Positions 24,945-33,743 of a stretch of DNA of 64,000 nucleotides are shown here, piece by piece. This DNA is from Lacticaseibacillus rhamnosus (lineage in GTDB: Bacteria; Bacillota; Bacilli; Lactobacillales; Lactobacillaceae). Position numbers and translations under genes: made by a program. The stretch is taken from contig NZ_LR134331.1 in assembly GCF_900636965.1 (NCBI RefSeq), forward strand, positions 372,001 to 436,000. Direction: 5' to 3'. Under the pieces are notes generated by a model. The model saw only the letters and a program-made list of their open reading frames with translations. It was not told where the DNA came from and did not search any database. Positions within the stretch are counted from its first letter, which is position 1, and each line of letters begins with the position of its first letter.

Positions 24945-25256
24945 GTGAGTAAGAAGCTCACGATTTATTTTATCTGTGGCGCTGGGCTGGGTTCATCGCT
25001 GGCTTGCCAAATGACGGCGGAGGATGTTTTAAACCGCCTGGGATTAGAGGAGAACCTTGAACACGAGGCGATTTCTTCCACACCGGGTTTGCGTGCCGAC
25101 ATCATTGTTTCCGCTGAAAATTTTGCCCCACAGTTTAAGCAATACGACCTTGATCCGGCCATTAAGTTTGTATTCTTGCATAACATTGTCGATCCCGCTG
25201 AAATTGAAGCCAAACTTGTGCCCGTCATCAAATCATTGTCAGAACAGTCGGTGTGA
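24945..25256 (+). CDS. PTS EIIB component, ascorbate (SgaB/UlaB) type
   Basis: A 103-residue protein with the phosphocysteine loop FICGAGLGSSLACQ (Cys11) typical of lactose/ascorbate-type EIIB. The GTG start is directly after the stop of the regulator, with AAGGAG upstream. It passes phosphate from EIIA to the sugar bound by the EIIC encoded next. The substrate is not necessarily ascorbate, because the operon encodes an aldolase and lacks the UlaD/E/F enzymes. Confidence 0.85.
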   Translation: MSKKLTIYFICGAGLGSSLACQMTAEDVLNRLGLEENLEHEAISSTPGLRADIIVSAENFAPQFKQYDLDPAIKFVFLHNIVDPAEIEAKLVPVIKSLSEQSV

Positions 25257-25289
25257 GTCCCAATCCGCATATGAAGGAGGGAAAGAATC

Positions 25290-26576
25290 ATGGTTGTGGT
25301 TAACTTTATTATCCAAAATATCCTGACGCAGGCCGCCATCACCATTGCGCTCATTGCGATGTTGGGGTTGCTGCTACAACGTAAATCGTTTGGGGCGGTA
25401 TTAACCGGAACATTTAAGACGCTGTTGGGATTCCAGGTGCTATCAGCAGGATCTGCCATTATTGTCACCGCACTCACGTATTTTGGAAAAATTTTTCAGC
25501 ATGGCTTTCATTTAAAAGGTGTCGTTCCAAGCATTGAGGCAATTAACGGCCAAGCGATGAACACGCTGGGACTGGGAAATGAAATTGCGCTGACGTTTTT
25601 AGGAATCTTCATCGTCAACATTATCATTGCCCGCGTGTCGCCATGGAAGTACATCTTCTTAACGGGTCAGGCACTTTTATGGATGTCGACAATGACAGTA
25701 GTCGGTGGGAAGATGGCCGGATTGAATGCCGTGATGACCATTATTGTCGGCAGTGTTATCGGCGGGATCTTTGCAGTTGCGATGCCCGCGATCGCCCAAC
25801 CGTTCGTTCGCAAGATTACCAAAGGCGATGCGATTGCGCTTGGGCACTTCTGTACGGTCGGTTACATGGTAGAAGCCGGAGCAGCATGGCTTTTCGGTGA
25901 ACGCGGCGAAAAGAAGCACTCAATTGAAGACATCAAACTACCGAAGTACATGGAGTTCTTGCAAGACACTTATCTCTCGGTTGCGGTGGTAATGGTTCCG
26001 CTATTCATGATTACAGCGGCGTTTGCAGGACCTAAGTATGCCGGTAACGGAACAAGCCTGAACTATATCATGAATGCATTTATGATGGGTATCCAATTTG
26101 TTGTCGGAGTTTACGTTTTACTAGCCGGCGTGCGGTTGTTATTGGGTGAGATTGTGCCAGCCTTCCGCGGAATTGCGATGAAGTTGGTGCCAAATGCCAA
26201 GCCAGCGCTGGATTGCCCGGTACTATTCCCGTTTTCACCTAATGCTGTGATTCTAGGCTTCATCACCACCACAATTGGAACGGTTATTGGGATGTTCCTG
26301 ATGCCAGTGTTTGGTCTCGCCGTTATCTTGCCAGGGATGTTAACCAATTTCTTTGCTGGTGGCACGGCCGGAATTTTCGGCAATGTGGTTGGCGGTCGTC
26401 GCGGGGCTATCATCGGCGGCGTCATTCATGGACTTTTCATCACCTTGCTGCCAGCCTTGCTAGTCACTGCACTCACCGCATTCGGTTTTGTCAATGCGTC
26501 AGCGACTGACTCTGATACCATCGTTGCGATGTTGATGTATGCATGGATTCTAACGCCAATTCTCAAGGCAGTCTGA
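25290..26576 (+). CDS. PTS EIIC component, ascorbate (SgaT/UlaA) type
   Basis: A 428-residue integral membrane protein with about 10-11 hydrophobic segments. UlaA-type signatures include LLQRKSFGAVLTGTFKTLLGF near the N terminus, LGHFCTVGYMVEAGAAWLFG in the middle, and CPVLFPFSPNAVILGF and FFAGGTAGIFGN near the C terminus. It transports and phosphorylates its sugar with the EIIB before it. The start follows GAAGGAGGGAAAG. Confidence 0.88.
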   Translation: MVVVNFIIQNILTQAAITIALIAMLGLLLQRKSFGAVLTGTFKTLLGFQVLSAGSAIIVTALTYFGKIFQHGFHLKGVVPSIEAINGQAMNTLGLGNEIALTFLGIFIVNIIIARVSPWKYIFLTGQALLWMSTMTVVGGKMAGLNAVMTIIVGSVIGGIFAVAMPAIAQPFVRKITKGDAIALGHFCTVGYMVEAGAAWLFGERGEKKHSIEDIKLPKYMEFLQDTYLSVAVVMVPLFMITAAFAGPKYAGNGTSLNYIMNAFMMGIQFVVGVYVLLAGVRLLLGEIVPAFRGIAMKLVPNAKPALDCPVLFPFSPNAVILGFITTTIGTVIGMFLMPVFGLAVILPGMLTNFFAGGTAGIFGNVVGGRRGAIIGGVIHGLFITLLPALLVTALTAFGFVNASATDSDTIVAMLMYAWILTPILKAV

Positions 26577-26592
26577 AGAAAGGAGCAGCGCG

Positions 26593-27015
26593 ATGTTCGG
26601 TAATCTTTTTAAAAAGAAAGAACCAAAGCAGGCGATTAGCGAGGCGCCAAAAGAAGCCTCAGCAAACGCCAGTGCAATTGACGAAGCAAACTTGAAAGAA
26701 CAAGCGGCGGCATTAACCCATCAAATTGAACAGACAGCTGAGGACAAGGAAAAGCGCCACTTACTGTATAACCAATTAGGCGCAGTCGAAGCACAGCTAG
26801 GTCATGATTTAGCGGCAATTGCAGCATATGAAGAGAGTCTCAAAGATAAAGAAGAATTCGGCGATGCCTATAATGCTTTGTTGAATTTGTACGAGACTCA
26901 GCGAAAAGCCGCGGCCAAAGCTAAAAATGATGACGATATTCAGAAATGGGTTAATAAAACCGACGCCTTACTCGATATGTCAAAACGCGTGATGCGATCC
27001 GGTTTTGGTTATTAA
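26593..27015 (+). CDS. TPR-like helical protein in the PTS operon
   Basis: A 140-residue soluble protein. A Lys/Ala-rich start (FKKKEPKQAISEAPKEASANA) leads into helices with a TPR-like pattern (YNQLGAVEAQLGHDLAAIAAYEESLKDKEEFGDAYNALLNLYETQ). It sits between the EIIC and aldolase genes with short gaps, so it is co-expressed. Function unknown; a scaffold or adaptor role is possible. Confidence 0.65.
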   Translation: MFGNLFKKKEPKQAISEAPKEASANASAIDEANLKEQAAALTHQIEQTAEDKEKRHLLYNQLGAVEAQLGHDLAAIAAYEESLKDKEEFGDAYNALLNLYETQRKAAAKAKNDDDIQKWVNKTDALLDMSKRVMRSGFGY

Positions 27016-27036
27016 TTTGCTAGGAGGCAATTAAGT

Positions 27037-27897
27037 ATGTATAAGAACTTAAAACAATTGATGGATGAAGCCCAAGCACTTGATTATACAGTCGGTGCCT
27101 TTAACGCTCACAACCTTGAAATGGTCCCGCCAATGATCACCGCGGCTAAAGATGCCGGGTCACCGATTATTATTCAAACCAGTGTTGCTACGGCAGAATA
27201 TGTCGGGATGAAAAACTTCGTGGCCGTCTGCAAGTCGATGGCCGAGGATCTGTTGGTTGATGTCGACTTGCATCTTGACCATGCCAAATCATTTGATGCG
27301 ATCAAAGAAGCAATCGACGCCGGCTATTCGTCAGTGATGTTTGACGGATCAGCCCTTCCATTTAAAGAAAACATGGAACGGGCGCGACGAGTTGCCGATT
27401 ATGCCCATGAACATGGCGTCTCACTCGAATGCGAAATCGGGACGATCGGTGGCACCGAAGAAGGCGTGACGGTTAAGGAAGGACGCTACACAGACCCCCA
27501 ACAAGCGCTTGAATTCTTGGAACATGTTGATGTTGAAGCATTGGCTGTCGGCGTGGGCACACACCACGGCCAGTTCAAGTCAAAGACGAAATTGAATTGG
27601 CCATTAATTGAAGAACTCCATCAGGTCATCAGCAAGCCCATGGTCATTCATGGTGGCACCGGCGTTAATGAAGACGACTACCATCGTTTGACCGAAAATG
27701 GCTTCCGCAAGTTCAACGTTGGTACGGAATTACTCGTTGGCTGGACGCGGAAGGCCAAAAAAATGTTTGGCCAGACAGAAGTGAACACATCATTACGTAA
27801 CAACATTGTTCCTTGTAATGATGTCGTCTACGATATTGTCAAACACAAGATCAGCCTATTCTTGAACAAAGAAGCAGCCGTACCGGTCAAGGCTTAA
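27037..27897 (+). CDS. Class II ketose-bisphosphate aldolase
   Basis: A 286-residue zinc aldolase of the FbaA/GatY/KbaY family. Visible motifs are VDLHLDHAKS (zinc/catalytic region), SVMFDGSALPFKENM, SLECEIGTIGGTEEG and VIHGGTGVNEDDY. It cleaves a ketose bisphosphate (fructose-, tagatose- or a related 1,6-bisphosphate) to DHAP and an aldehyde phosphate. Its place after an ascorbate-type PTS suggests that it acts on the PTS product after a second phosphorylation, perhaps by the P-loop kinase encoded next. The sugar is unknown. Confidence 0.85.
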   Translation: MYKNLKQLMDEAQALDYTVGAFNAHNLEMVPPMITAAKDAGSPIIIQTSVATAEYVGMKNFVAVCKSMAEDLLVDVDLHLDHAKSFDAIKEAIDAGYSSVMFDGSALPFKENMERARRVADYAHEHGVSLECEIGTIGGTEEGVTVKEGRYTDPQQALEFLEHVDVEALAVGVGTHHGQFKSKTKLNWPLIEELHQVISKPMVIHGGTGVNEDDYHRLTENGFRKFNVGTELLVGWTRKAKKMFGQTEVNTSLRNNIVPCNDVVYDIVKHKISLFLNKEAAVPVKA

Positions 27898-27915
27898 GCT
27901 GGAGATGAGGGATGG

Positions 27916-28551
27916 ATGACAACTGAGCAGCAACACGTATTAGTCCTGCTGGCTGGTGCACCGGGAACAGGCAAGACTTACACCGCCGCCAAAATCATGC
28001 AGGCAATTCACGGCTTTGTCTCTTTACCACTCGACTTGTTTAAGGAACATCTTTATGATGAGCTGGGTTTCGATAACCTTCGCGAAAAGCAGATGCTTGA
28101 TGCCGAAGCCAGAGCGCGTTACTATCGCGGTATTGATATTTTGATGGCGGAAGGCAAGATGATTTTGGGGGACTATCCGTTTAGTCGACTACAAAAAGAA
28201 AACATAGAACAATTGGCGACCAAGCATCACTATCACGTCATCACCGTGCGCTTGGAAGCAGCGATCAACATCTTGTACGAGCGCCAACGTCACCGCGACT
28301 TAACCGATCCGCGCCATCTCGGTCACCTAATGAACCATTACCATCGCGGAGATACCTTGGACAATATTTCGGAACAACCCGACGGCATGCCATCGTTTGA
28401 GACGTTTGCTATGCGCGTAAAAGACAGAGGTTACCAGGATTTTCAAATTGGCCAGTTGATTCGCGTAGATGTCAATGATTACACGAAAATCGATTATCAA
28501 AAGTTGTTGGAGAAGCTTAAGCAAGCCTTGAAAGTGGAAGTTGAAAGTTAG
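27916..28551 (+). CDS. P-loop kinase/ATPase (AAA_33-like), end of the PTS operon
   Basis: A 211-residue protein with Walker A GAPGTGKTYTAAK (residues 15-27) and a layout like small-molecule or zeta-toxin-type kinases (GDYPFSRLQKENIEQLA, RLEAAINILYERQRHRDLTDPRH). No transmembrane part is present. As the last gene of the operon it may phosphorylate the sugar phosphate before the aldolase step; this is inference. A terminator follows at 28589-28632. Confidence 0.65.
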   Translation: MTTEQQHVLVLLAGAPGTGKTYTAAKIMQAIHGFVSLPLDLFKEHLYDELGFDNLREKQMLDAEARARYYRGIDILMAEGKMILGDYPFSRLQKENIEQLATKHHYHVITVRLEAAINILYERQRHRDLTDPRHLGHLMNHYHRGDTLDNISEQPDGMPSFETFAMRVKDRGYQDFQIGQLIRVDVNDYTKIDYQKLLEKLKQALKVEVES

Positions 28552-28588
28552 AACTTCGCCGTGATTTTGACCGCGTGGCGTAGTAATG

Positions 28589-28632
28589 GATGACCGTTTT
28601 ACCAATTAGTTTTGGTAAGGGGTCATCTTTTT
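28589..28632 (+). terminator. Terminator of the ascorbate-type PTS operon
   Basis: GATGACC (28589-28595) with GGTCATC (28621-28627), extended by TTTTACCA/TTGGTAA, then a run of five T. Confidence 0.85.
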
Positions 28633-28843
28633 GTTTTATGGATCTGGAACGCGAATGGTTAATCATTCGTTTTGAGCTTTGTGGATCAACTTATTGCGAC
28701 AAGACTGGGTAGAAGCAGTACTGGAAGTTGTTGTGACCAAGAAAGTTTTGTGAGTAGTTTCTGAAGGGGATGAAGGTACTTCGGTTGCGTTTTGATAGCT
28801 GTGGGTGCTTGGCTTGCGACACGTTAGATTGTAGGTAGATGGG

Positions 28844-28883
28844 AAACGCTTATTCTTGAATGCTATAAGAATGGGCGTTTTTT
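28844..28883 (+). terminator. Terminator-like hairpin with no gene before it
   Basis: AAACGC and ATTCTT (28844-28857) pair with AAGAAT and GCGTTT (28867-28880), then T. Nothing protein-coding is seen between 28633 and 28843, so this may end a small RNA or protect the next promoter from read-through. Confidence 0.6.
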
Positions 28884-28951
28884 CGATGCATACAGTTAAA
28901 TGTGATTATTAATATCGTAATAAGGTCGAAAAATTATCCATACGTTTTAAA

Positions 28952-28986
28952 ACAACGTTGTATTTAATGATACAACGTTGTATAAT
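28952..28986 (+). promoter_or_regulatory. Promoter with two identical palindromic operators
   Basis: The -35 TTGTAT (28958-28963) and a perfect -10 TATAAT (28981-28986) have a 17-base spacer. The 10-bp palindrome ACAACGTTGT occurs at 28952-28961 and again at 28972-28981, exactly 20 bases apart, covering the -35 and the edge of the -10. The GntR/UTRA regulator at the end of this operon is the likely binding protein. Confidence 0.75.
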
Positions 28987-29027
28987 TTAAGCAACATTGA
29001 AAGCGCATACAAGGAGGGCTTTAATCT

Positions 29028-29963
29028 ATGATCACTTCAGCACCTGCACCAACTATTATCAGCACTGACCCCGGTATTGACGACGCGGTTGCCATTGCCA
29101 TTGCGCTCGGTAGCCCATTGATGGATGTTCAACTAATTTGTCCGATTGCCGGGAATGTCAGTGTTGAGAAGACGACACTTAATACCCGTCTGTTGTTGAC
29201 TTTTCTTAATCAGTCACCTCGGATTGTTCAAGGAAGTCGCAAGCCTTTATTGAGACCGCTCAAAGATGCTAGTGGGGTTCATGGTAAAACCGGTATGGAT
29301 GGATATCCTTTTCCAGAACCCAATGTGCCGGTGGATACCGTGACTTCTGCTGCCGTTGCGATGCACGAAACGGTGATGGCTAACAGTCAACCAGTGACTT
29401 TAATCGGGATTGGACCGTTAACTGATATTGCACTTTTCATTCATCAATATCCGGATGATTTGAAGAAAATCAAGCAGCTGGTGTTAATGGGAGGCGCGCT
29501 AGGAAGAGGCAATTTTGGCGTGTTATCTGAGTTTAACTTTGGCACCGATCCGGAGGCAGCAAAAATCGTCTTCAATAGCGGCTTGCCGATTCGGGTTGCA
29601 CCGATGGAAGTAGGGAGACAAGCAAAAATCTTGCCGGCAACCTCGGAAAAGATCAAGCATTTGGGAAAAGTTGGTGATATGTTCTATGCACTTTTTTCAA
29701 AATATCGTGGTGGAAGTTTCAAGACTGGCCTAAATATGTACGATGCACTTGCTATGGCAATGATTCTAGCACCAACGTGTTTTACAGAAGTGCAAACCCA
29801 TGTTGCGATTGAAACACGTGGTGAATTAACGGCCGGTGCTTCGCTGATTGATCTGAAAGGATATTTGGGTAAAGAACCCAATGCCAGTGTCGCCGTTGAT
29901 GTAGATTCGAAACGTTTTGAAAGTTGGTTTGTCGAGGCTATTGGTAAAACGGCTAATTTTTAG
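29028..29963 (+). CDS. Inosine-uridine preferring nucleoside hydrolase family protein
   Basis: A 311-residue enzyme with the calcium-binding signature near the N terminus (STDPGIDDAVAIAIAL), NVSVEKTTLNTRLLL, GVHGKTGMDGYPFP, LIGIGPLTDIALF and the C-terminal MYDALAMA acid. IU-nucleoside hydrolases split the N-glycosidic bond of ribonucleosides to base and ribose. The substrate range cannot be read from sequence. It is first in a four-gene operon with a transporter, an acetyltransferase and a GntR regulator. Confidence 0.88.
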   Translation: MITSAPAPTIISTDPGIDDAVAIAIALGSPLMDVQLICPIAGNVSVEKTTLNTRLLLTFLNQSPRIVQGSRKPLLRPLKDASGVHGKTGMDGYPFPEPNVPVDTVTSAAVAMHETVMANSQPVTLIGIGPLTDIALFIHQYPDDLKKIKQLVLMGGALGRGNFGVLSEFNFGTDPEAAKIVFNSGLPIRVAPMEVGRQAKILPATSEKIKHLGKVGDMFYALFSKYRGGSFKTGLNMYDALAMAMILAPTCFTEVQTHVAIETRGELTAGASLIDLKGYLGKEPNASVAVDVDSKRFESWFVEAIGKTANF

Positions 29964-29974
29964 GAGGAGAGACG

Positions 29975-31381
29975 ATGAACGCTATTTTGATCTCAGTGGT
30001 AGGCATCATTGCCGTAGCCATCTTGATTTATATGTTGCTTAAGAAAAACGACATTAAAATGACGCTATTGGGTTTAGGCATTGTCTTAATGTATATCGCC
30101 ATTCTAGTTGGCAACAAGATCAAAGTTTCTACGCCAACCGGTACTGCCTTGCTTGATCCGTTTCAAGCTGTTGTCGATCAATTCTCGAATACACTTGTTG
30201 GACCGGGATTTGTCATCTTGATTCTTGGCGGATATAGCGCCTATATGAGTCATATCGGTGCAAATCAGGTTACTGTTCATGCTTTAACTAAACCAATTGC
30301 CAAGATACGCTCGGTTTATATTCTGATTCCGATCGTCTTTCTCATTGGTAATCTACTCTCTTTGGTCATTCCTAGTGCCTCGAATCTTGCTATCATCTTG
30401 CTGGCAACGTTATATCCGGTCTTGCGCGCTGCTGGAATGAGTCGATTATCTGCAGCTGCAGTTATCGGAACTTCGGCAACGATTGTTCCGACACCATTAG
30501 GATCGGATAATGTTGCCATCGCCGCACAACTGCACATGACCGTGACGGACTATGTTTTTAAGAGCCATGCGCTAGTCTCGATACCGACTCTTCTTGCCAT
30601 CGCCATCGTTCATTATTTGTGGCAAAAACACGAAGATAAGCGCCAGCCAGAAACGCTCACTTATGCTGATGAATTGACGCAAAATAGCGATGGAAAAGCA
30701 GGCGAAGCGGTGGAAGACGTTACGCATCATGGCTTTATGGCCTTTATTTATGGCTTGTTACCGCTACTTCCAATTGTTTTGCTGTTAGTCATTTTCTTTC
30801 TCAACCTCGTCATTGGCACCAAGTTAAACATGAGTGTTCAAATGGTAACCTTGATTAGCTTTGTTGTTGCGGTCTTTGTCGAACTATTGGCCAAAAGAAA
30901 AGCCCAAGCCGTGTTGAAAGAAACCGGTACGTTTTTCACTGGTATGGGCGATGTGATGAGCATCGTGGCATTGTTGGTCGCAGCGCAAACATTTGTACAA
31001 GGGCTCACCTCACTGGGCATCATCAACTTAATTCAAAACGCCATGCAAAATATGAGCGGTTCCGGAATTATCCTACCAATTATCATGGTACTTTTCACAG
31101 CCGTTATCGTTCTGTTGAGCGGCAGCGGAACGGCATTAGTCTTTGCAATGATTCCGCTCATCATCCCACTTTCAAAAGCAGCTGGCATTGATCCGGTAGC
31201 TTTATCCATACCTATGCAACTGGCAGGCAACCTGTTGCGCGCTGTTTCTCCGGTTGCTGCCGTTGTCTTGATTGTAGCCGGCACCACAAAACTATCGCCA
31301 ATTCAGATTGTTAAGCGGACCTCTGTACCCATGATTTTTGGGGTTGTGATGATGTTGGTTATGTCACTGATACTCTTTTAA
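29975..31381 (+). CDS. DcuC-like (C4-dicarboxylate/ion transporter superfamily) permease
   Basis: A 468-residue protein with about 12-13 hydrophobic segments. Segments such as VGPGFVILILGGYSAYMSHIGANQ, LVIPSASNLAIILLATLYPVL, ATIVPTPLGSDNVAIAA and LSGSGTALVFAMIPLI match the DcuC family pattern. DcuC members carry C4-dicarboxylates, but the operon with a nucleoside hydrolase suggests that the real substrate may be a nucleoside or a related compound. It starts 11 bases after the hydrolase. Confidence 0.75.
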   Translation: MNAILISVVGIIAVAILIYMLLKKNDIKMTLLGLGIVLMYIAILVGNKIKVSTPTGTALLDPFQAVVDQFSNTLVGPGFVILILGGYSAYMSHIGANQVTVHALTKPIAKIRSVYILIPIVFLIGNLLSLVIPSASNLAIILLATLYPVLRAAGMSRLSAAAVIGTSATIVPTPLGSDNVAIAAQLHMTVTDYVFKSHALVSIPTLLAIAIVHYLWQKHEDKRQPETLTYADELTQNSDGKAGEAVEDVTHHGFMAFIYGLLPLLPIVLLLVIFFLNLVIGTKLNMSVQMVTLISFVVAVFVELLAKRKAQAVLKETGTFFTGMGDVMSIVALLVAAQTFVQGLTSLGIINLIQNAMQNMSGSGIILPIIMVLFTAVIVLLSGSGTALVFAMIPLIIPLSKAAGIDPVALSIPMQLAGNLLRAVSPVAAVVLIVAGTTKLSPIQIVKRTSVPMIFGVVMMLVMSLILF

Positions 31382-31396
31382 GCGAGGGCCTGAGCA

Positions 31397-31894
31397 ATGA
31401 TCGAGACCCGACGAATCTCCAGAAAACTTGCTACTGTCAAAGATCTACCACATCTTGAAAGAATGCTTGATCATGCCAAACAACAGATGTGTTCAGAAGG
31501 TATCACTCAGTGGACTGAAACGTATCCTAATCACGAGGACATCTACCGGGACATTCTGAAACGCCAGCTTTGGTTATTTGGTGATGACGTAAAAGCAATG
31601 GCGGTGATTGAAGAGAATTTAAACTTCTGGAATATTAAACGGCTAGTCGTTGATTCGGCGTTTTCCGGGAAGGGGATTGCTAGCTTGGTAATAGATGAAA
31701 TTAAACAATTGATGGTCGTTCATCATGTGGCTGAAGCACGCCTTTGCACAAACCATACCAATCACCGAATGATTCGGTTAGCCAACCATCAAGGGTTCCT
31801 ACTTCATCATTATTATCATGCACAAGATCGAGAAAACTTTGGAGCCTTTATCGAATTTAGGTACCGCAGATTTTCCAATGCGGATTCATGTTAA
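31397..31894 (+). CDS. GNAT-family N-acetyltransferase
   Basis: A 165-residue protein with GNAT features: an N-terminal ATVKDLPHLERMLDHA, the central strand KRLVVDSAFSGKGIASLVIDEI with the acetyl-CoA loop (variant Q/RxxGxG/A), and EARLCTNHTNHRMIRLANHQGF. The substrate is unknown. It lies 15 bases after the transporter gene and so belongs to the nucleoside operon. Confidence 0.8.
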   Translation: MIETRRISRKLATVKDLPHLERMLDHAKQQMCSEGITQWTETYPNHEDIYRDILKRQLWLFGDDVKAMAVIEENLNFWNIKRLVVDSAFSGKGIASLVIDEIKQLMVVHHVAEARLCTNHTNHRMIRLANHQGFLLHHYYHAQDRENFGAFIEFRYRRFSNADSC

Positions 31895-31935
31895 AATGAA
31901 GCGCTATATAAATTATTGAAAGATGGAGAATCGGC

Positions 31936-32676
31936 ATGCATCGTTCACCAAAATACGTTCAAGTTTATAACCAAATTCTAAAGATGATTAAACAAGGCCA
32001 ACTCGCACCCGGCGCAAAACTACCATCTGAAGAAGTGCTGACAACAGAATTTGAGGTCAGTCGAGTTACCTTAAGAACCGCTTTATCACTCCTTAAAGAA
32101 GATGGATTTATCCGGAGCATTCATGGCCAAGGACACTTTGTCGAGGCGAGTGAAAGTCAGAAAAAAAGTGGCATTGAAGCTCTAGGTAACCCAATGCTTA
32201 AAAGTCTCGTTCTGCCCATAGAAAGCAGGGAAACCTACTTTCATGAAAACCAGGCCAGTGAATTTACGGATCGACTATTCGATCGTCAAAACGCCCCATA
32301 CGATACGTTAAACATCTGGTATCAAAATAAAGGCGAAAATATTGGAAATACACTCGCCATTGTTTTACCCACAACAATTCAAATGTTTGGCGTAGACTTG
32401 AGTGACAGCGCGGCTATTATCAACTTTCTTGAGGAAACCATCTACCAAAAAGCCTCGAGTTCAAACGTGCTCATTACTCTGTCAGATCGCCAACAAAAGA
32501 CATTTCGGCGGACGTTTGGTGACACGAGCCCACTTATTTTGATGACAGAGGATATTTTTGGATTTAACGGTGAACGGCTCTTACAAAACAAGCATTACAT
32601 TCCTGCAAACCTGTATCGGGCAAATGTGATGCGGTATCAGAATGATTTGCAGAATCAGATTGGGGCTGTGGAGTAA
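31936..32676 (+). CDS. GntR/HutC-family regulator with UTRA domain
   Basis: A 246-residue regulator. The N-terminal winged helix (KYVQVYNQILKMIKQGQLAPGAKLPSEEVLTTEF, then SRVTLRTALSLLKEDGFI and a HGQGHFV wing) is of the HutC type, followed by a C-terminal UTRA-like ligand domain. It follows TGGAGA. It is the last gene of the nucleoside operon and probably represses it through the twin ACAACGTTGT sites. Confidence 0.85.
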   Translation: MHRSPKYVQVYNQILKMIKQGQLAPGAKLPSEEVLTTEFEVSRVTLRTALSLLKEDGFIRSIHGQGHFVEASESQKKSGIEALGNPMLKSLVLPIESRETYFHENQASEFTDRLFDRQNAPYDTLNIWYQNKGENIGNTLAIVLPTTIQMFGVDLSDSAAIINFLEETIYQKASSSNVLITLSDRQQKTFRRTFGDTSPLILMTEDIFGFNGERLLQNKHYIPANLYRANVMRYQNDLQNQIGAVE

Positions 32677-32723
32677 GCGAGATACTGATACTCTAATTAA
32701 AACGGCTTGTTTAAATTTATTTT

Positions 32724-32761
32724 TGAAAGCGCTTGACTGACTCTAAATGACATGCTACTAT
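32724..32761 (+). promoter_or_regulatory. Promoter of the GlpP/aldolase sugar operon with an overlapping cre
   Basis: TTGACT (32733-32738) and TACTAT (32756-32761) have a 17-base spacer, with an extended TG before the -10. A cre-like TGAAAGCGCTTGAC (32724-32737; 12 of 14 consensus positions) overlaps the -35 box. Confidence 0.7.
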
Positions 32762-32804
32762 ACAGTCGTAATCTAAATATACGGTAAATTTGGGCACTAG
32801 AAGA

Positions 32805-32853
32805 AAGACGTCCGATCACACTTGGATAATAAGTAGTGATTGGGCGTCTTTTT
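32805..32853 (+). terminator. Leader attenuator: intrinsic terminator inside the 5' leader
   Basis: A 15-bp stem (32805-32819 with 32836-32850, including AAGACG/CGTCTT and GATCAC/GTGATT) is followed by T to 32853. It lies downstream of the promoter at 32733-32761 and 33 bases before the first gene, so it must be read through for expression. The operon encodes a GlpP-type antiterminator, the likely partner. I see no strong competing antiterminator hairpin by eye. Confidence 0.75.
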
Positions 32854-32886
32854 GTGTTCTTTTTTATCAAAAAGGAGAGATTTGTT

Positions 32887-33684
32887 ATGAGTAAAGCACG
32901 TCGGTTAGCACAAATTTGGGGTTCAGATGGGAATGCGATTATTGCAGCCTTAGATGGTTTTGGATTTTCAATGAATACACAGGGTGTCGACTATACAACA
33001 GAACACCTTGATAAATTAATTGCTAATGGATTGGATGCGGCTTTAGTCACATACGGACAGGCAAAGACGTATGAAAAGGAACTAGCAAAGATCACCACAA
33101 TTCTGCGAGTAGATGCCTCTATTAATGCTTATGATAGCTCTGTTCCAGTGACTGATCAGTTCTTTGATGTTAAAGATGCACTAAAACTCGGAGCACAGGG
33201 AGTTGTTTGCATGACATTTCCTGGCGCAGGTTCACGCGAACAATTTTCTCACCAGATGTTAGCCAAACTAGCTAAGCAGAGCGAGGATTGGGGTGTTCCA
33301 GTGATCGCTGAAACGTTGCCGTTTGGCTATCCTGTTACAACTAAAGAGTCAAATGATCCAAAGTATATTGCGGCTGCAGCACGTTTAGGCGCGGAGTTCG
33401 GTGCTGACATCATTAAAACTCGTCTGAGTGGAGAAGATACAGATAAAGAAATCATTGAAAATGCTAGTCGCCCTGTCCTAGCTCTTGGTGGGCCTAAAAC
33501 AGATACATTAACTTATTTCAAGTTTGTTAAACATTGCATGGAGTCAGGTGCTCATGGTGTGGCTGTTGGTCGTAATATTACCCAAGATAAGAATCCGGCT
33601 GGTATGGTTGCAGGCTTAAACGTACTGGTTCATAAGGGTGGAACACCTGAAGAAGCTTTGAGTGTATACAACGAAACAAAATAA
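32887..33684 (+). CDS. Class I (DhnA/LacD-type) aldolase
   Basis: The preferred ATG (32887) follows AAAGGAGAGA and gives 265 residues of TIM-barrel aldolase. It has ALDGFGFS near the N terminus, GAQGVVCMTFPG, PVIAETLPFGYP, the Schiff-base lysine in GADIIKTRLSG, PVLALGGPKT and GAHGVAVGRNI. The family includes DhnA fructose-bisphosphate aldolase and LsrF. It probably cleaves the phosphorylated sugar made by the kinase of this operon. The frame extends upstream to 32836, but that part overlaps the terminator stem and lacks a ribosome binding site. Confidence 0.82.
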   Translation: MSKARRLAQIWGSDGNAIIAALDGFGFSMNTQGVDYTTEHLDKLIANGLDAALVTYGQAKTYEKELAKITTILRVDASINAYDSSVPVTDQFFDVKDALKLGAQGVVCMTFPGAGSREQFSHQMLAKLAKQSEDWGVPVIAETLPFGYPVTTKESNDPKYIAAAARLGAEFGADIIKTRLSGEDTDKEIIENASRPVLALGGPKTDTLTYFKFVKHCMESGAHGVAVGRNITQDKNPAGMVAGLNVLVHKGGTPEEALSVYNETK

Positions 33685-33743
33685 GTAGTGTAGAAAAACT
33701 GTCTCCAAAAATTGAAAACAAAATACTTGAAAGGATGATTCAT

